From NCBI GenBank assembly GCA_021808185.1, contig JAKBCB010000042.1, positions 1 through 13,779 on the forward strand: a stretch of 13,779 nt of DNA. Reading direction: 5' to 3'. Numbering within the stretch: position 1 is the first letter of the stretch; each line of letters begins with the position of its first letter. The stretch is from Pseudomonadota bacterium. GTDB lineage: Bacteria; Pseudomonadota; Alphaproteobacteria; Acetobacterales; Acetobacteraceae. The notes below the pieces were generated by a model. It had not been told where the DNA came from. It saw nothing but the letters and a program-made list of their open reading frames with translations, and did not search any database. This document shows positions 6,317 to 12,665 of the stretch, in pieces. The position numbers and the translations under genes are program-made.

Positions 6317-6886
6317 ATGGTGGTTCGGCCCCGTACTGTTACAAACCAGGAGGACATGCTGCTCGATGAACGCGCGCGGCGCGGCAGGCTCGAAGCCAAA
6401 TTGCAGGCGTTCGAGGGGCGCGCCGGCCAGATCGTGGGCGTGGTGGCAACCGCGGCCGCGCAGTTGCAAGCGACCGCGCAGACGCTGTCCGAGAACGCCG
6501 CCCGGACCATGGCGGGACGCTCCGGCGCCGCCGCCGGAGTGGATGAGGCGAGCGTCAATGTCCAGGCCGTGGCCAGCGCGTCGGAGGAGCTGGCGGCCTC
6601 CATCGCGGAGATCTCGCGCCGGGTGGCGGACAGCTCGCGCGTCTCGGCGCGGGCGGCGGACGACGCCTGGCGGACCGATGGGGTGGTGCGCAACCTAGCC
6701 GAGGGCGCGCAGCGCATCGGCGACGTCGTCGGGCTGATCGCCAATATCGCCGGAATGCAACAGGACGTCGGTCAGACCAGCGCGGGGGCCGGGCAGGTGC
6801 TGGCCGCGTCCGGGCAGTTGTCCGGGCAGGCCGCCGACCTGGAACAGGAAATCGGCCGCTTCATTGCCGAGGTGAAGGTGGCGTAA
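6317..6886 (+). CDS. Methyl-accepting chemotaxis protein remnant lacking the signalling tip
   Basis: The 189 residues align with both ends of a chemoreceptor cytoplasmic hairpin. The first part, from LEAKLQAFEGRAGQIVG onward, is the region just after a HAMP domain. It continues through QLQATAQTLS, NVQAVASASEELAASIAEIS and GDVVGLIANIAG. There a receptor should go on with QTNLLALNATIEAARAGE, but the sequence jumps at about 6755 to a stretch typical of the extreme C-terminus (QVLAASGQLSGQAADL, then IGRFIAEVKVA). Roughly 110-120 residues, including the CheA/CheW-binding tip and the return helix, are missing in frame. There is no sensor domain, membrane segment or HAMP at the N-terminus. The start is uncertain: ATG 6317 has no Shine-Dalgarno, while ATG 6356 follows AGGAGG by only two bases. 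Most likely a decaying pseudogene that still reads open; a small coiled-coil product is possible. Confidence 0.6.
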   Translation: MVVRPRTVTNQEDMLLDERARRGRLEAKLQAFEGRAGQIVGVVATAAAQLQATAQTLSENAARTMAGRSGAAAGVDEASVNVQAVASASEELAASIAEISRRVADSSRVSARAADDAWRTDGVVRNLAEGAQRIGDVVGLIANIAGMQQDVGQTSAGAGQVLAASGQLSGQAADLEQEIGRFIAEVKVA

Positions 6887-6892
6887 CCGCGC

Positions 6893-7237
6893 TCAAAGCG
6901 CCGCGATCAAGGTGACGGCCTGGGCGATATAGCCGACGATGTGCGCCGCCATGGCGATCTTGCCGACAGTCTTCTGGACCCGGGCTTCCTCGTCCTTCAG
7001 CGTCCCGGCCCGGGCCTTGAGGCTGGCCGTGGCGGCCGCGAACGCCGTGTCGTCGGCGGCGTTCTGGGCCGCGAGGAGCAGGGTCATCTGGTTGTCCAGC
7101 TCACGATAGGTCGCGGTGAGATCGGACAGCACCGCGCTGTCGCCGGTCGTGGCCATGATCGAATCGAGCGCCTGCTGCGCCGAGCGGATGTTGGCGATCG
7201 CGCTGGAAACGTCGAGAGTCTGGGCTGGAGTTGGCAT
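6893..7237 (-). CDS. Unrecognised helical protein with hydrophobic C-terminal tail
   Basis: I do not recognise this 114-residue protein. It is Ala-rich and nearly free of helix breakers after residue 35, so it should be mostly helical: helices at about 10-30, 36-60 and 62-92. An uninterrupted hydrophobic segment follows from I94 to the last residue L114, long enough to cross a membrane or pack in a helical bundle. There is no signal peptide. The ATG at 7237 has GAAGG about 9 bases upstream. It lies 27 bases downstream of the lipoprotein gene on the same strand, so the two are probably one operon and may act together at the envelope. Its stop is 6 bases from that of the convergent chemoreceptor remnant. 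No function should be assigned. Confidence 0.75.
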   Translation of the reverse strand: MPTPAQTLDVSSAIANIRSAQQALDSIMATTGDSAVLSDLTATYRELDNQMTLLLAAQNAADDTAFAAATASLKARAGTLKDEEARVQKTVGKIAMAAHIVGYIAQAVTLIAAL

Positions 7238-7264
7238 GGGGGCGTGCCTTCGTCCCTGACGGCG

Positions 7265-8191
7265 TTACGGGTTGAGGGCGGCGTCCAGGCCCTGCGCCTC
7301 GCGCGCCCGCGCCACGAGGTCGTTGACGGCGGCGACAATCCCGCCGGTGCCGGCGGTTGCGATGGCGTGATTGGCAACGGTCAGACTTTCGAGCGTGGCG
7401 TTGAGCCGCGCGGCCACACTGTCCGGCGCCGGGCCGCTGTCCGTCATCCCGGCCGAGGCCGAAACCCCGAACGGATTCGCCCGCTGTAGCAGGCCGCGCG
7501 CCCGCGCCACGTCGAAGAACACCGAGGGGCCGGCGCGCTCCTTCGTTTTCGCCAGCACGGTCGCGATCTCGGCGCGGATCGTGCCCAGGCTGCTGTCGAT
7601 GCCGGCAGCCATGGTGACGTTCTCACGCTTCAGCGTGGCCAGCACCGTCGCGAGGTTGTCCTGTTCGGCGGTCGCGGCGCCCCGAATGTCGTTGAACCTG
7701 GTGTTGTCGAGCGCCATGCCCGTCAGGCCGATCACCGCCGCCTCGACACCCCCGGCGATCGAGGCATCGCGCAGCCCGCCGCTCTTGGCCAGCCCGTTGA
7801 TCTTGCCCGCGAGAGCCTGGGCATTGCTGTCGAGCTTCTTGTTGTCGTCCGTGGTCGCGAGCGCCTGGAGCTGGTCCGCGTACAGGGTGATGGCGTTCAT
7901 CAGATCCTGCCGGATGGCGAGTTGCGCGTCGGTCAGCCGCTGCGGGGTGCAGGTGCCGCGCATGTCGATCGCCGGGGCGTTCCCGACGGCATAGTCGTAG
8001 GCCGCGCCATAGAACTGCGCGTCGCATTCGGCGGTCCGCGCGGCGCGGAAAAAGGACATCTGCGCCACCGCCGCCGCGTGCGCCCCCTCATCGAACCTGG
8101 AAAGCGTGTCCTGCACCTGGGTCAGGCCGCTGCATCCCACCAGTCCGGCGAGCAGGGCGAGGCCCGCCAGCGCGCGATATCCGGTTCTCAT
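7265..8191 (-). CDS. Unrecognised lipoprotein, helical, 308 residues
   Basis: The N-terminus is a clear type II signal peptide: MRTGYR, a hydrophobic stretch from A7, then lipobox LVGC with the lipidated cysteine at residue 20. Ser at +2 favours sorting to the outer membrane. The mature part is Ala-rich and mainly helical. It contains two further cysteines (C56 in AECDAQFY and C81 in GTCTPQRL) that could form a disulfide in the periplasm, followed by LTDAQLAIRQDLMNAITLYADQ-like helices and a long stretch without recognisable motifs. I cannot place it in a named family. The ATG at 8191 is preceded by a G-rich CGGGGGGAA, close to the start. It is divergent from hisB across 153 bases and heads a unit with the 114-residue protein. 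Confidence 0.82.
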   Translation of the reverse strand: MRTGYRALAGLALLAGLVGCSGLTQVQDTLSRFDEGAHAAAVAQMSFFRAARTAECDAQFYGAAYDYAVGNAPAIDMRGTCTPQRLTDAQLAIRQDLMNAITLYADQLQALATTDDNKKLDSNAQALAGKINGLAKSGGLRDASIAGGVEAAVIGLTGMALDNTRFNDIRGAATAEQDNLATVLATLKRENVTMAAGIDSSLGTIRAEIATVLAKTKERAGPSVFFDVARARGLLQRANPFGVSASAGMTDSGPAPDSVAARLNATLESLTVANHAIATAGTGGIVAAVNDLVARAREAQGLDAALNP

Positions 8192-8235
8192 GCTTCCCCC
8201 CGATTGCCGCCCGTCAGGAATAAGCTCACTTTGTT

Positions 8236-8265
8236 AACATACCATGGTCCCTCGCGGCCTCACAA
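8236..8265 (-). promoter_or_regulatory. Possible sigma-70-type promoter for the lipoprotein gene
   Basis: On the minus strand, TTGTGA (8265-8260) and TATGTT (8241-8236) are 18 bases apart, each matching four of six consensus positions. A start near 8229 would leave a leader of about 38 bases containing the G-rich ribosome site. This is the most AT-rich patch of the hisB/lipoprotein gap and also holds the palindromes GTTAAC (8233-8238) and ACCATGGT (8241-8248), possible operator halves. No convincing promoter for hisB was found here. Confidence 0.3.
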
Positions 8266-8344
8266 GCGCGGCGGCGGGCCGGCCGGGGCTGGCCGCGCGA
8301 ACGCCCCTTTGCCCTTGCCCGTCCGGTGCGCTAGGTGCTGGGCC

Positions 8345-8935
8345 ATGTCCCGCACCGTGACGCTCACCCGCACCACATCTGAAACCGATATCAGCCTGAC
8401 GCTCGATCTCGACGGCACCGGCCGTGCGGAGATCGAGACGGGCATCGGCTTCCTCGACCACATGCTCACCTCGCTCACCCGCCACGCGCTGTTCGACCTG
8501 ACGGTGGTGGCGAAGGGCGACCTGCATGTGGATTTCCACCACACCACCGAGGATGTCGGGATCGTGCTGGGCCGGGCCATCGCGCAGGCGGTCGGCGACA
8601 AGCGCGGCATTTCGCGCTTCGGCCACGCCATCGTGCCGATGGATGAGGCGCTGGCCGAAGCCGCCATCGACGTTTCGGGCCGGCCGTTCCTGGCGTGGGC
8701 GGTGGCGTTCCGCCAGCCGAAGATCGGCACCATGGACACGGAATTGTTCGAGGAATTTTTCCGCGCGCTCACGTTCAACGCGCTGATCAATCTCCATATT
8801 ACTGCCAAGGCGGGGACCAACGCGCACCATGTCGCGGAAGCCTGCTTCAAGGCGACGGCGCGCGCCCTGCGCATGGCGCTGGCGCCGGACCCGCGCCTGG
8901 GCGACGCGATTCCCTCGACCAAGGGGGCGCTATGA
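8345..8935 (+). CDS. hisB: Imidazoleglycerol-phosphate dehydratase
   Basis: HisB dehydrates imidazoleglycerol phosphate to imidazoleacetol phosphate, the sixth step of histidine synthesis. The 196-residue product is the monofunctional form without the phosphatase domain of enterobacteria. It has both metal-binding half-repeats: FLDHML at 36-41 and DFHHTTEDVG at 63-72, then NAHHVAEA from residue 159 (H161, H162, E165). It ends in the family signature PSTKGAL. The ATG at 8345 starts the conserved SRTVTLTRTTSETDI; AGGTG lies about 9 bases upstream. It is the first gene of the his operon here, and its stop overlaps the next start (ATGA). No His-rich leader peptide of the enterobacterial attenuator kind is visible upstream. 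Confidence 0.97.
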   Translation: MSRTVTLTRTTSETDISLTLDLDGTGRAEIETGIGFLDHMLTSLTRHALFDLTVVAKGDLHVDFHHTTEDVGIVLGRAIAQAVGDKRGISRFGHAIVPMDEALAEAAIDVSGRPFLAWAVAFRQPKIGTMDTELFEEFFRALTFNALINLHITAKAGTNAHHVAEACFKATARALRMALAPDPRLGDAIPSTKGAL

Positions 8936-9294
8936 GGATCTACACCACCCACACGATGCCGAACCGGGCGCCGGTGCTGGTGCGCGAGGGGTTCGCCTGG
9001 GGCGCGTTTGTCCTTGGCCCGCTCTGGCTGCTCGCGCATCGTGCCTGGGGGCCGGGCGTGCTGGGGCTGTGCGCGTGGCTGCTGATCCCCGCCTTTGCCG
9101 CGCCGGCGGCGGGGGTGCCGGCGATGGTCGCGCTGCACTGGGCGTTCGGCCTGTTCGGCCAGGATCTGCGCCGCTGGTCGCTCGCGCAAGCCGGCTACAC
9201 GCTGGTCCATGTCGTCGCCGCCGCCGACCAGGATGCGGCGCTGGCCCGCCTGCTGGATCGGCGGCCGGACCTGATCCCGGGGGCGCTCGCATGA
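8932..9294 (+). CDS. DUF2628 membrane protein in the his operon
   Basis: The 120-residue protein carries the DUF2628 pattern: a short polar N-terminus (MRIYTTH), then FAWGAFVLGPLWLLAHRAW at 21-39, then two hydrophobic segments (about 42-60 and 62-80) and a hydrophilic C-terminal third. It should sit in the inner membrane. Function is unknown for the family. It overlaps hisB (ATGA, with AAGGGGG just upstream as ribosome site) and overlaps hisH (ATGA), so it is translationally embedded in the operon. I recall DUF2628 genes between hisB and hisH in other alphaproteobacteria, which suggests a conserved but unexplained association rather than a chance insertion. Confidence 0.85.
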   Translation: MRIYTTHTMPNRAPVLVREGFAWGAFVLGPLWLLAHRAWGPGVLGLCAWLLIPAFAAPAAGVPAMVALHWAFGLFGQDLRRWSLAQAGYTLVHVVAAADQDAALARLLDRRPDLIPGALA

Positions 9295-9929
9295 AAGTGG
9301 TCGTCATCGACTACGGCAGCGGCAACCTCGCCTCCGCCTCGCGCGCGCTGGCGCTGGCCGGGGAGCGCGCCGGGGTGCCGGCGCAGGTGGCGATCACCGC
9401 CGACCCAGATGTGGTGGCGCGCGCGGACCGCATCGTGCTGCCCGGCCAAGGCGCCTTTGCCGATTGCGCGCGGGGGCTGGCGGCACTGGACGGGATGCGG
9501 CAGGCCATCGAGCACGCCACGGATGCCGGCACGCCGTTCCTCGGCATTTGCGTGGGCATGCAACTGATGGCGGCGCGCGGGCTGGAGCACACCGTCACCA
9601 GGGGCTTCGGCTGGATCGCGGGCGACGTGGCGGCGATGGACGTGCCGCCCGCCCTGCGCCTGCCGCAGATGGGCTGGAACGAGCTGCTGTTCGAGCCGGG
9701 CGCGCATCCGCTGCTGGCCGGGCTGGTGCCGGGCGACCACGGCTATTTCGTACACAGTTTCGCGCTTGTCGGCGGCGATCCCGCGCAAACCATCGCCACG
9801 ACGGAGTATGGCGGCCCGGTCGTGGCCATGGTCGCCGCCGGCAACCGCGCCGGCACCCAGTTCCATGTCGAGAAAAGCCAGGAGGTGGGGCTGCAAATCC
9901 TCGCCAATTTCCTGCGCTGGACCCAGTAA
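9291..9929 (+). CDS. hisH: Imidazole glycerol phosphate synthase, glutamine amidotransferase subunit
   Basis: HisH hydrolyses glutamine and channels ammonia to HisF, which closes the imidazole ring. The 212-residue class I amidotransferase has the opening VVVIDYGSGNLAS, the oxyanion-region PGQGAF at 51-56, the nucleophile C87 in GICVGMQ, and the His/Glu of the triad at H192 and E194 in TQFHVEKSQ. The usual sequence there is FHPEKS, so Val193 replaces an almost invariant proline; catalytic residues are unaffected. The ATG at 9291 overlaps the DUF2628 stop. Its partner gene hisF lies two genes downstream, with a GNAT acetyltransferase gene and hisA between. Confidence 0.96.
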   Translation: MKVVVIDYGSGNLASASRALALAGERAGVPAQVAITADPDVVARADRIVLPGQGAFADCARGLAALDGMRQAIEHATDAGTPFLGICVGMQLMAARGLEHTVTRGFGWIAGDVAAMDVPPALRLPQMGWNELLFEPGAHPLLAGLVPGDHGYFVHSFALVGGDPAQTIATTEYGGPVVAMVAAGNRAGTQFHVEKSQEVGLQILANFLRWTQ

Positions 9930-9930
9930 T

Positions 9931-10518
9931 ATGTCGCAAATCCCTTCGGCCCTGCCCGAAGCCCCCGACAGTGGCGCCGCGGACGGCCACAGCCGCACCG
10001 TCGAACGCATCGGCGAGTTCGGCGACGAGGATCTGGCGTCGCTGTGCGAGGCCACCAATGCCGCGATCATCGAGGGCGGCGGCTTCGGCTGGGTGAACCC
10101 GCAGGCCCGTACTGCGTTGGAGATGTATTTCCGGGGTGTGCTGCTGGTGCCCGAGCGGGTGCTGTTCGTGGGCCGGCTGGACGGCTCGATCGTCGGCTCG
10201 GTGCAACTGGTCCGTCCGCCGCGCAACAACGAGGCGCAGGCCTTCGCCGCCCGGCTGGAGCATTCCTACATCGCGCCCTATGCGCGCGGGCATGGGCTGG
10301 CGCGGCTGATGACGCTGCGGGTCGAGGATGCCGCGCGCGGCCTCGGCTACCACCTTCTCAACCTGGACGTGCGCGAGACGCAGGAGGCGGCGATCGCGCT
10401 CTACGAGTCGCTCGGCTACATCCGCTGGGGTGTGCATCCGGCCTATGCGCGCGCCGGCGGCAAGACCGTGCGCGGCCTGCACTACTACAAGGTGCTGCAA
10501 CCGGGCGGGCGGATCTGA
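9931..10518 (+). CDS. GNAT family N-acetyltransferase inside the his operon
   Basis: The 195-residue protein is a GNAT-fold acetyltransferase. The acetyl-CoA pyrophosphate loop is RGHGLA at 119-124 (R/QxxGxG/A), followed by NLDVRETQEAAIALYESLGY at 144-163, the motif B helix seen in most GNAT enzymes. The first 20 or so residues are polar and probably disordered. The acceptor cannot be predicted. It begins one base after the hisH stop and its stop overlaps the hisA start (TGATG), so it is co-transcribed with the pathway genes and its expression should follow histidine demand. No role for an acetyltransferase in histidine synthesis is established. It could modify a pathway intermediate, a his enzyme, or something unrelated. 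Confidence 0.88.
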   Translation: MSQIPSALPEAPDSGAADGHSRTVERIGEFGDEDLASLCEATNAAIIEGGGFGWVNPQARTALEMYFRGVLLVPERVLFVGRLDGSIVGSVQLVRPPRNNEAQAFAARLEHSYIAPYARGHGLARLMTLRVEDAARGLGYHLLNLDVRETQEAAIALYESLGYIRWGVHPAYARAGGKTVRGLHYYKVLQPGGRI

Positions 10519-11264
10519 TGCCGGCGCTCACGCTGTATCCCGCCATCGACCTCAAGGACGGCGCCTGCGTGCGGCTGCGGCGCGGGGTGATGGACGACGC
10601 GACGGTGTATTCCGACGATCCCGGCGCGCAGGCCCGCGCCTGGGAAGCGGCTGGCTGCGCCTGGCTGCATGTGGTCGATCTGAATGGCGCCTTCGCCGGC
10701 AAGCCGGTGAACGAGGCGGCGGTGGCGGCGATCCTGGCGGCGGCGACGATTCCGGTGCAGCTCGGCGGCGGCATCCGTGACCGCGCCGGGATCGAGCGGT
10801 GGCTCGCGGCCGGGGTGCGCCGCGTCATCCTCGGCAGCATCGCGGCGAAGAACCCCGCCCTGGTGCGCGAGGCGTGCCGCGCCTATCCCGGCCGCGTCGT
10901 CGTCGGGATCGACGCGCGCGACGGGTTTGTCGCGACGGAAGGCTGGGCCGAGACCTCGTCGCTGTCCGCGATCGAGCTGGCGGAGAAATTCGAGGATGCC
11001 GGGGCGGCGGCGATCGTGTTCACCGATATCGGGCGCGATGGCATGCTGGGCGGGCTGAACCTCGACCAGACGCTGGCCCTGGCCGCGCGGATCTCCACCC
11101 CCGTTATCGCCTCCGGCGGTGTCGGCGGCATGGACGATCTGGTGGCGCTCAAGGCCGCCGCCGCGCGCGCCGAGCGGGGGACAATCGACGGCGTGATCGT
11201 CGGGCGCGCGCTGTATGATGGCCGCGTCGATCCGGCGGCGGCGCTCGCCCTGCTCGCGGCCTGA
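10518..11264 (+). CDS. hisA: ProFAR isomerase (phosphoribosyl-formimino-AICAR phosphate isomerase)
   Basis: HisA converts ProFAR to PRFAR by an Amadori rearrangement in the cytoplasm. The 248-residue beta/alpha-barrel has the catalytic D11 (YPAIDLKDG), the phosphate-binding loop LGGGIR at 82-87, the second acid D132 (GIDARDG), and T169/D174 (TDIGRDGML), with the same spacing as in the Thermotoga enzyme, then ASGGVG near the second phosphate site. The W143 region (EGWAE) is also typical of HisA and separates it from HisF. The ATG at 10518 overlaps the acetyltransferase stop. Length is normal for the family. Confidence 0.96.
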   Translation: MPALTLYPAIDLKDGACVRLRRGVMDDATVYSDDPGAQARAWEAAGCAWLHVVDLNGAFAGKPVNEAAVAAILAAATIPVQLGGGIRDRAGIERWLAAGVRRVILGSIAAKNPALVREACRAYPGRVVVGIDARDGFVATEGWAETSSLSAIELAEKFEDAGAAAIVFTDIGRDGMLGGLNLDQTLALAARISTPVIASGGVGGMDDLVALKAAAARAERGTIDGVIVGRALYDGRVDPAAALALLAA

Positions 11265-11296
11265 CCGGATATTTTGCCGACTTGTCCATTCCGGTG

Positions 11297-11326
11297 CGTC
11301 ATGCGTGCATCCGCGATGCGGTGACG
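11297..11326 (+). other. Imperfect hairpin in the hisA-hisF gap
   Basis: CGTCA (11297-11301) and TGACG (11322-11326) enclose GCATC-CGC-GATGC (11307-11319), giving two 5-base stems with an internal bulge. The right arm CGATGC can instead pair with GCATCG at 11333-11338, so two mutually exclusive folds exist. The 117-base gap is the only real break in the operon. The fold could be an mRNA processing or attenuation element; chance is quite possible in such GC-rich DNA. Confidence 0.25.
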
Positions 11327-11381
11327 GGCCTTGCATCGGCGCGCGCGATCCCGGCAAAGGAATAATGAAGGGAGTCTTGCG

Positions 11382-12158
11382 GTGCTGAAACTGCGCGTCA
11401 TTCCATGCCTGGACGTGAAGGACGGGCGCGTCGTCAAGGGCGTGAATTTCGTCTCGCTGCGCGACGCCGGGGACCCGGTGGAGCAGGCGGCGGTGTACGA
11501 CGCGGCCGGCGCCGACGAACTGACCTTCCTCGACATCACCGCGAGCCACGAGAACCGCGACACCATCCTCGATGTGGTGGCGCGCACGGCGGCGCGCGTG
11601 TTCCTGCCGCTGACGGTGGGCGGCGGCATCCGTTCGGTGTCCGACATGCGCAATCTGCTGCTGGCCGGCGCCGACAAATGCAGCATCAATTCCGCCGCCG
11701 TCGCGCGCGCCGAGCTGGTGCGGGAAGCGGCGGAGAAATTCGGCAGCCAGTGCGTGGTGGTGGCGGTGGACGCCAAGCAGACCGCGCCCGGCCAGTGGCA
11801 TGTGTTCACGCATGGCGGGCGGCGCGACACCGGGATCGACGCGGTGTCGTGGTGCCGGCAGGTGGCGGAATTGGGGGCGGGCGAGATTCTGTTGACCAGC
11901 ATGGACCGCGACGGCACCGGGCGCGGCTTCGATCTCGATCTGCTGCGCGCGGTGTGCGGCGCGGTGCGGGTGCCGGTGATCGCCTCGGGCGGCGTCGGCA
12001 CGCTGCGGCATTTCGTCGAGGGCGCCGAGGCGGGCGCGACCGGACTGCTGGCGGCGAGCGTGTTCCATTTCGGCACGTTCACCGTGGCCCAGGTGAAGGC
12101 GGCGCTGGCCGAGGCCGGCCTGCCCGTGCGCCTGCCGCGTCCGATGATGGCGGCATAG
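11382..12158 (+). CDS. hisF: Imidazole glycerol phosphate synthase, cyclase subunit
   Basis: HisF combines PRFAR with ammonia from HisH to give imidazoleglycerol phosphate and AICAR. The 258-residue beta/alpha-barrel has the two catalytic aspartates at exactly the classical positions, D11 (PCLDVKDG) and D130 (VVAVDAK), with VGGGIR at 79-84, TSMDRDGTGRG in the second half, and ASGGVG near the phosphate site. The start is the GTG at 11382, supported by AAGGGAG about 8 bases upstream and by the conserved LKLRVIPCLDVKDG opening; in-frame codons before it are not conserved. It follows hisA after 117 bases and precedes hisE by 3 bases. Confidence 0.97.
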   Translation: MLKLRVIPCLDVKDGRVVKGVNFVSLRDAGDPVEQAAVYDAAGADELTFLDITASHENRDTILDVVARTAARVFLPLTVGGGIRSVSDMRNLLLAGADKCSINSAAVARAELVREAAEKFGSQCVVVAVDAKQTAPGQWHVFTHGGRRDTGIDAVSWCRQVAELGAGEILLTSMDRDGTGRGFDLDLLRAVCGAVRVPVIASGGVGTLRHFVEGAEAGATGLLAASVFHFGTFTVAQVKAALAEAGLPVRLPRPMMAA

Positions 12159-12161
12159 ACC

Positions 12162-12662
12162 ATGGCCAGGAAAGCAGCCCCGAAGAAGAAGCCCGCAACC
12201 AAGGGCAAGGCGCTCTCGGTCAAGGCGAAGACCAAGACGACCAAGACCAAGGCCAAGACCAAGGTCATGCCCGCGCTCGTGCCGGCACCGCTTGGGGCCG
12301 AGTCGGCGGCGGTGCTCGACCGGCTGTGGGGCGTGGTGATGAGCCGGCGCGATGCCGACCCCGCCACCAGCCATTCCGCCCGGCTGCTCTCGCGCGGCAC
12401 CGCCAAGGTGGCGCAGAAATTCGGCGAGGAAGCCGTCGAATGCCTGATCGAGGCGGTTGCCGGCAACCGCTCGGCGCTGATCGCCGAGAGCGCCGACGTG
12501 CTGTATCACCTGCTGGTGATATGGGTGAACGCGGGCATCCGCGCCGATGAGGTGTGGGCGGAACTGGCGCGGCGCGAGGGCATCAGCGGGGTGGCCGAGA
12601 AAGCCAGCCGTGTGCAGAAACTGGCCATCTCGCTCGGCATGCGCACGCGCAAGATCCCCTGA
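12162..12662 (+). CDS. hisE: Phosphoribosyl-ATP pyrophosphatase with lysine-rich N-terminal tail
   Basis: HisE hydrolyses phosphoribosyl-ATP to phosphoribosyl-AMP and diphosphate, the second step of histidine synthesis. The catalytic part (about residues 48-145) has the MazG-type all-helical metal site: E89, E90 and E93 in GEEAVE, and E109 with D112 in ESADVLYHLL. The whole frame encodes 166 residues against about 105 for usual HisE. The extra length is mostly an N-terminal tail of 35 residues with 13 lysines and no acidic residue, plus a short basic C-terminus (LGMRTRKIP). ATG 12162 lies 3 bases after the hisF stop; an internal ATG at 12267 (residue 36) would give a protein close to normal size, but neither start has a strong ribosome site. 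The convergent ampG-like gene ends 3 bases away. Confidence 0.93.
   Translation: MARKAAPKKKPATKGKALSVKAKTKTTKTKAKTKVMPALVPAPLGAESAAVLDRLWGVVMSRRDADPATSHSARLLSRGTAKVAQKFGEEAVECLIEAVAGNRSALIAESADVLYHLLVIWVNAGIRADEVWAELARREGISGVAEKASRVQKLAISLGMRTRKIP
12222..12263 (+). repeat. Short AAG/ACC codon repeat encoding a Lys-Thr/Ala tail
   Basis: Fourteen codons (residues 21-34 of HisE) alternate AAG with ACC, ACG, GCC or GCG, so imperfect copies of AAGACCAAG follow each other. The pattern looks like a product of replication slippage and differs sharply from the rest of the gene. Confidence 0.6.
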
Positions 12663-12665
12663 CGC

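Noticed and set aside
8266..8298. Seven-base inverted repeat GCGCGGC/GCCGCGC before hisB, considered as an attenuator
   Set aside because: Short stem with a long GC-rich loop that itself has many alternative pairings, no T-run and no His-codon leader peptide. Cannot be told from chance.
10485..12509. A 674-codon minus-strand frame antisense to hisA, hisF and hisE
   Set aside because: His/Arg/Gly-rich shadow text opposite three genes with intact catalytic residues.
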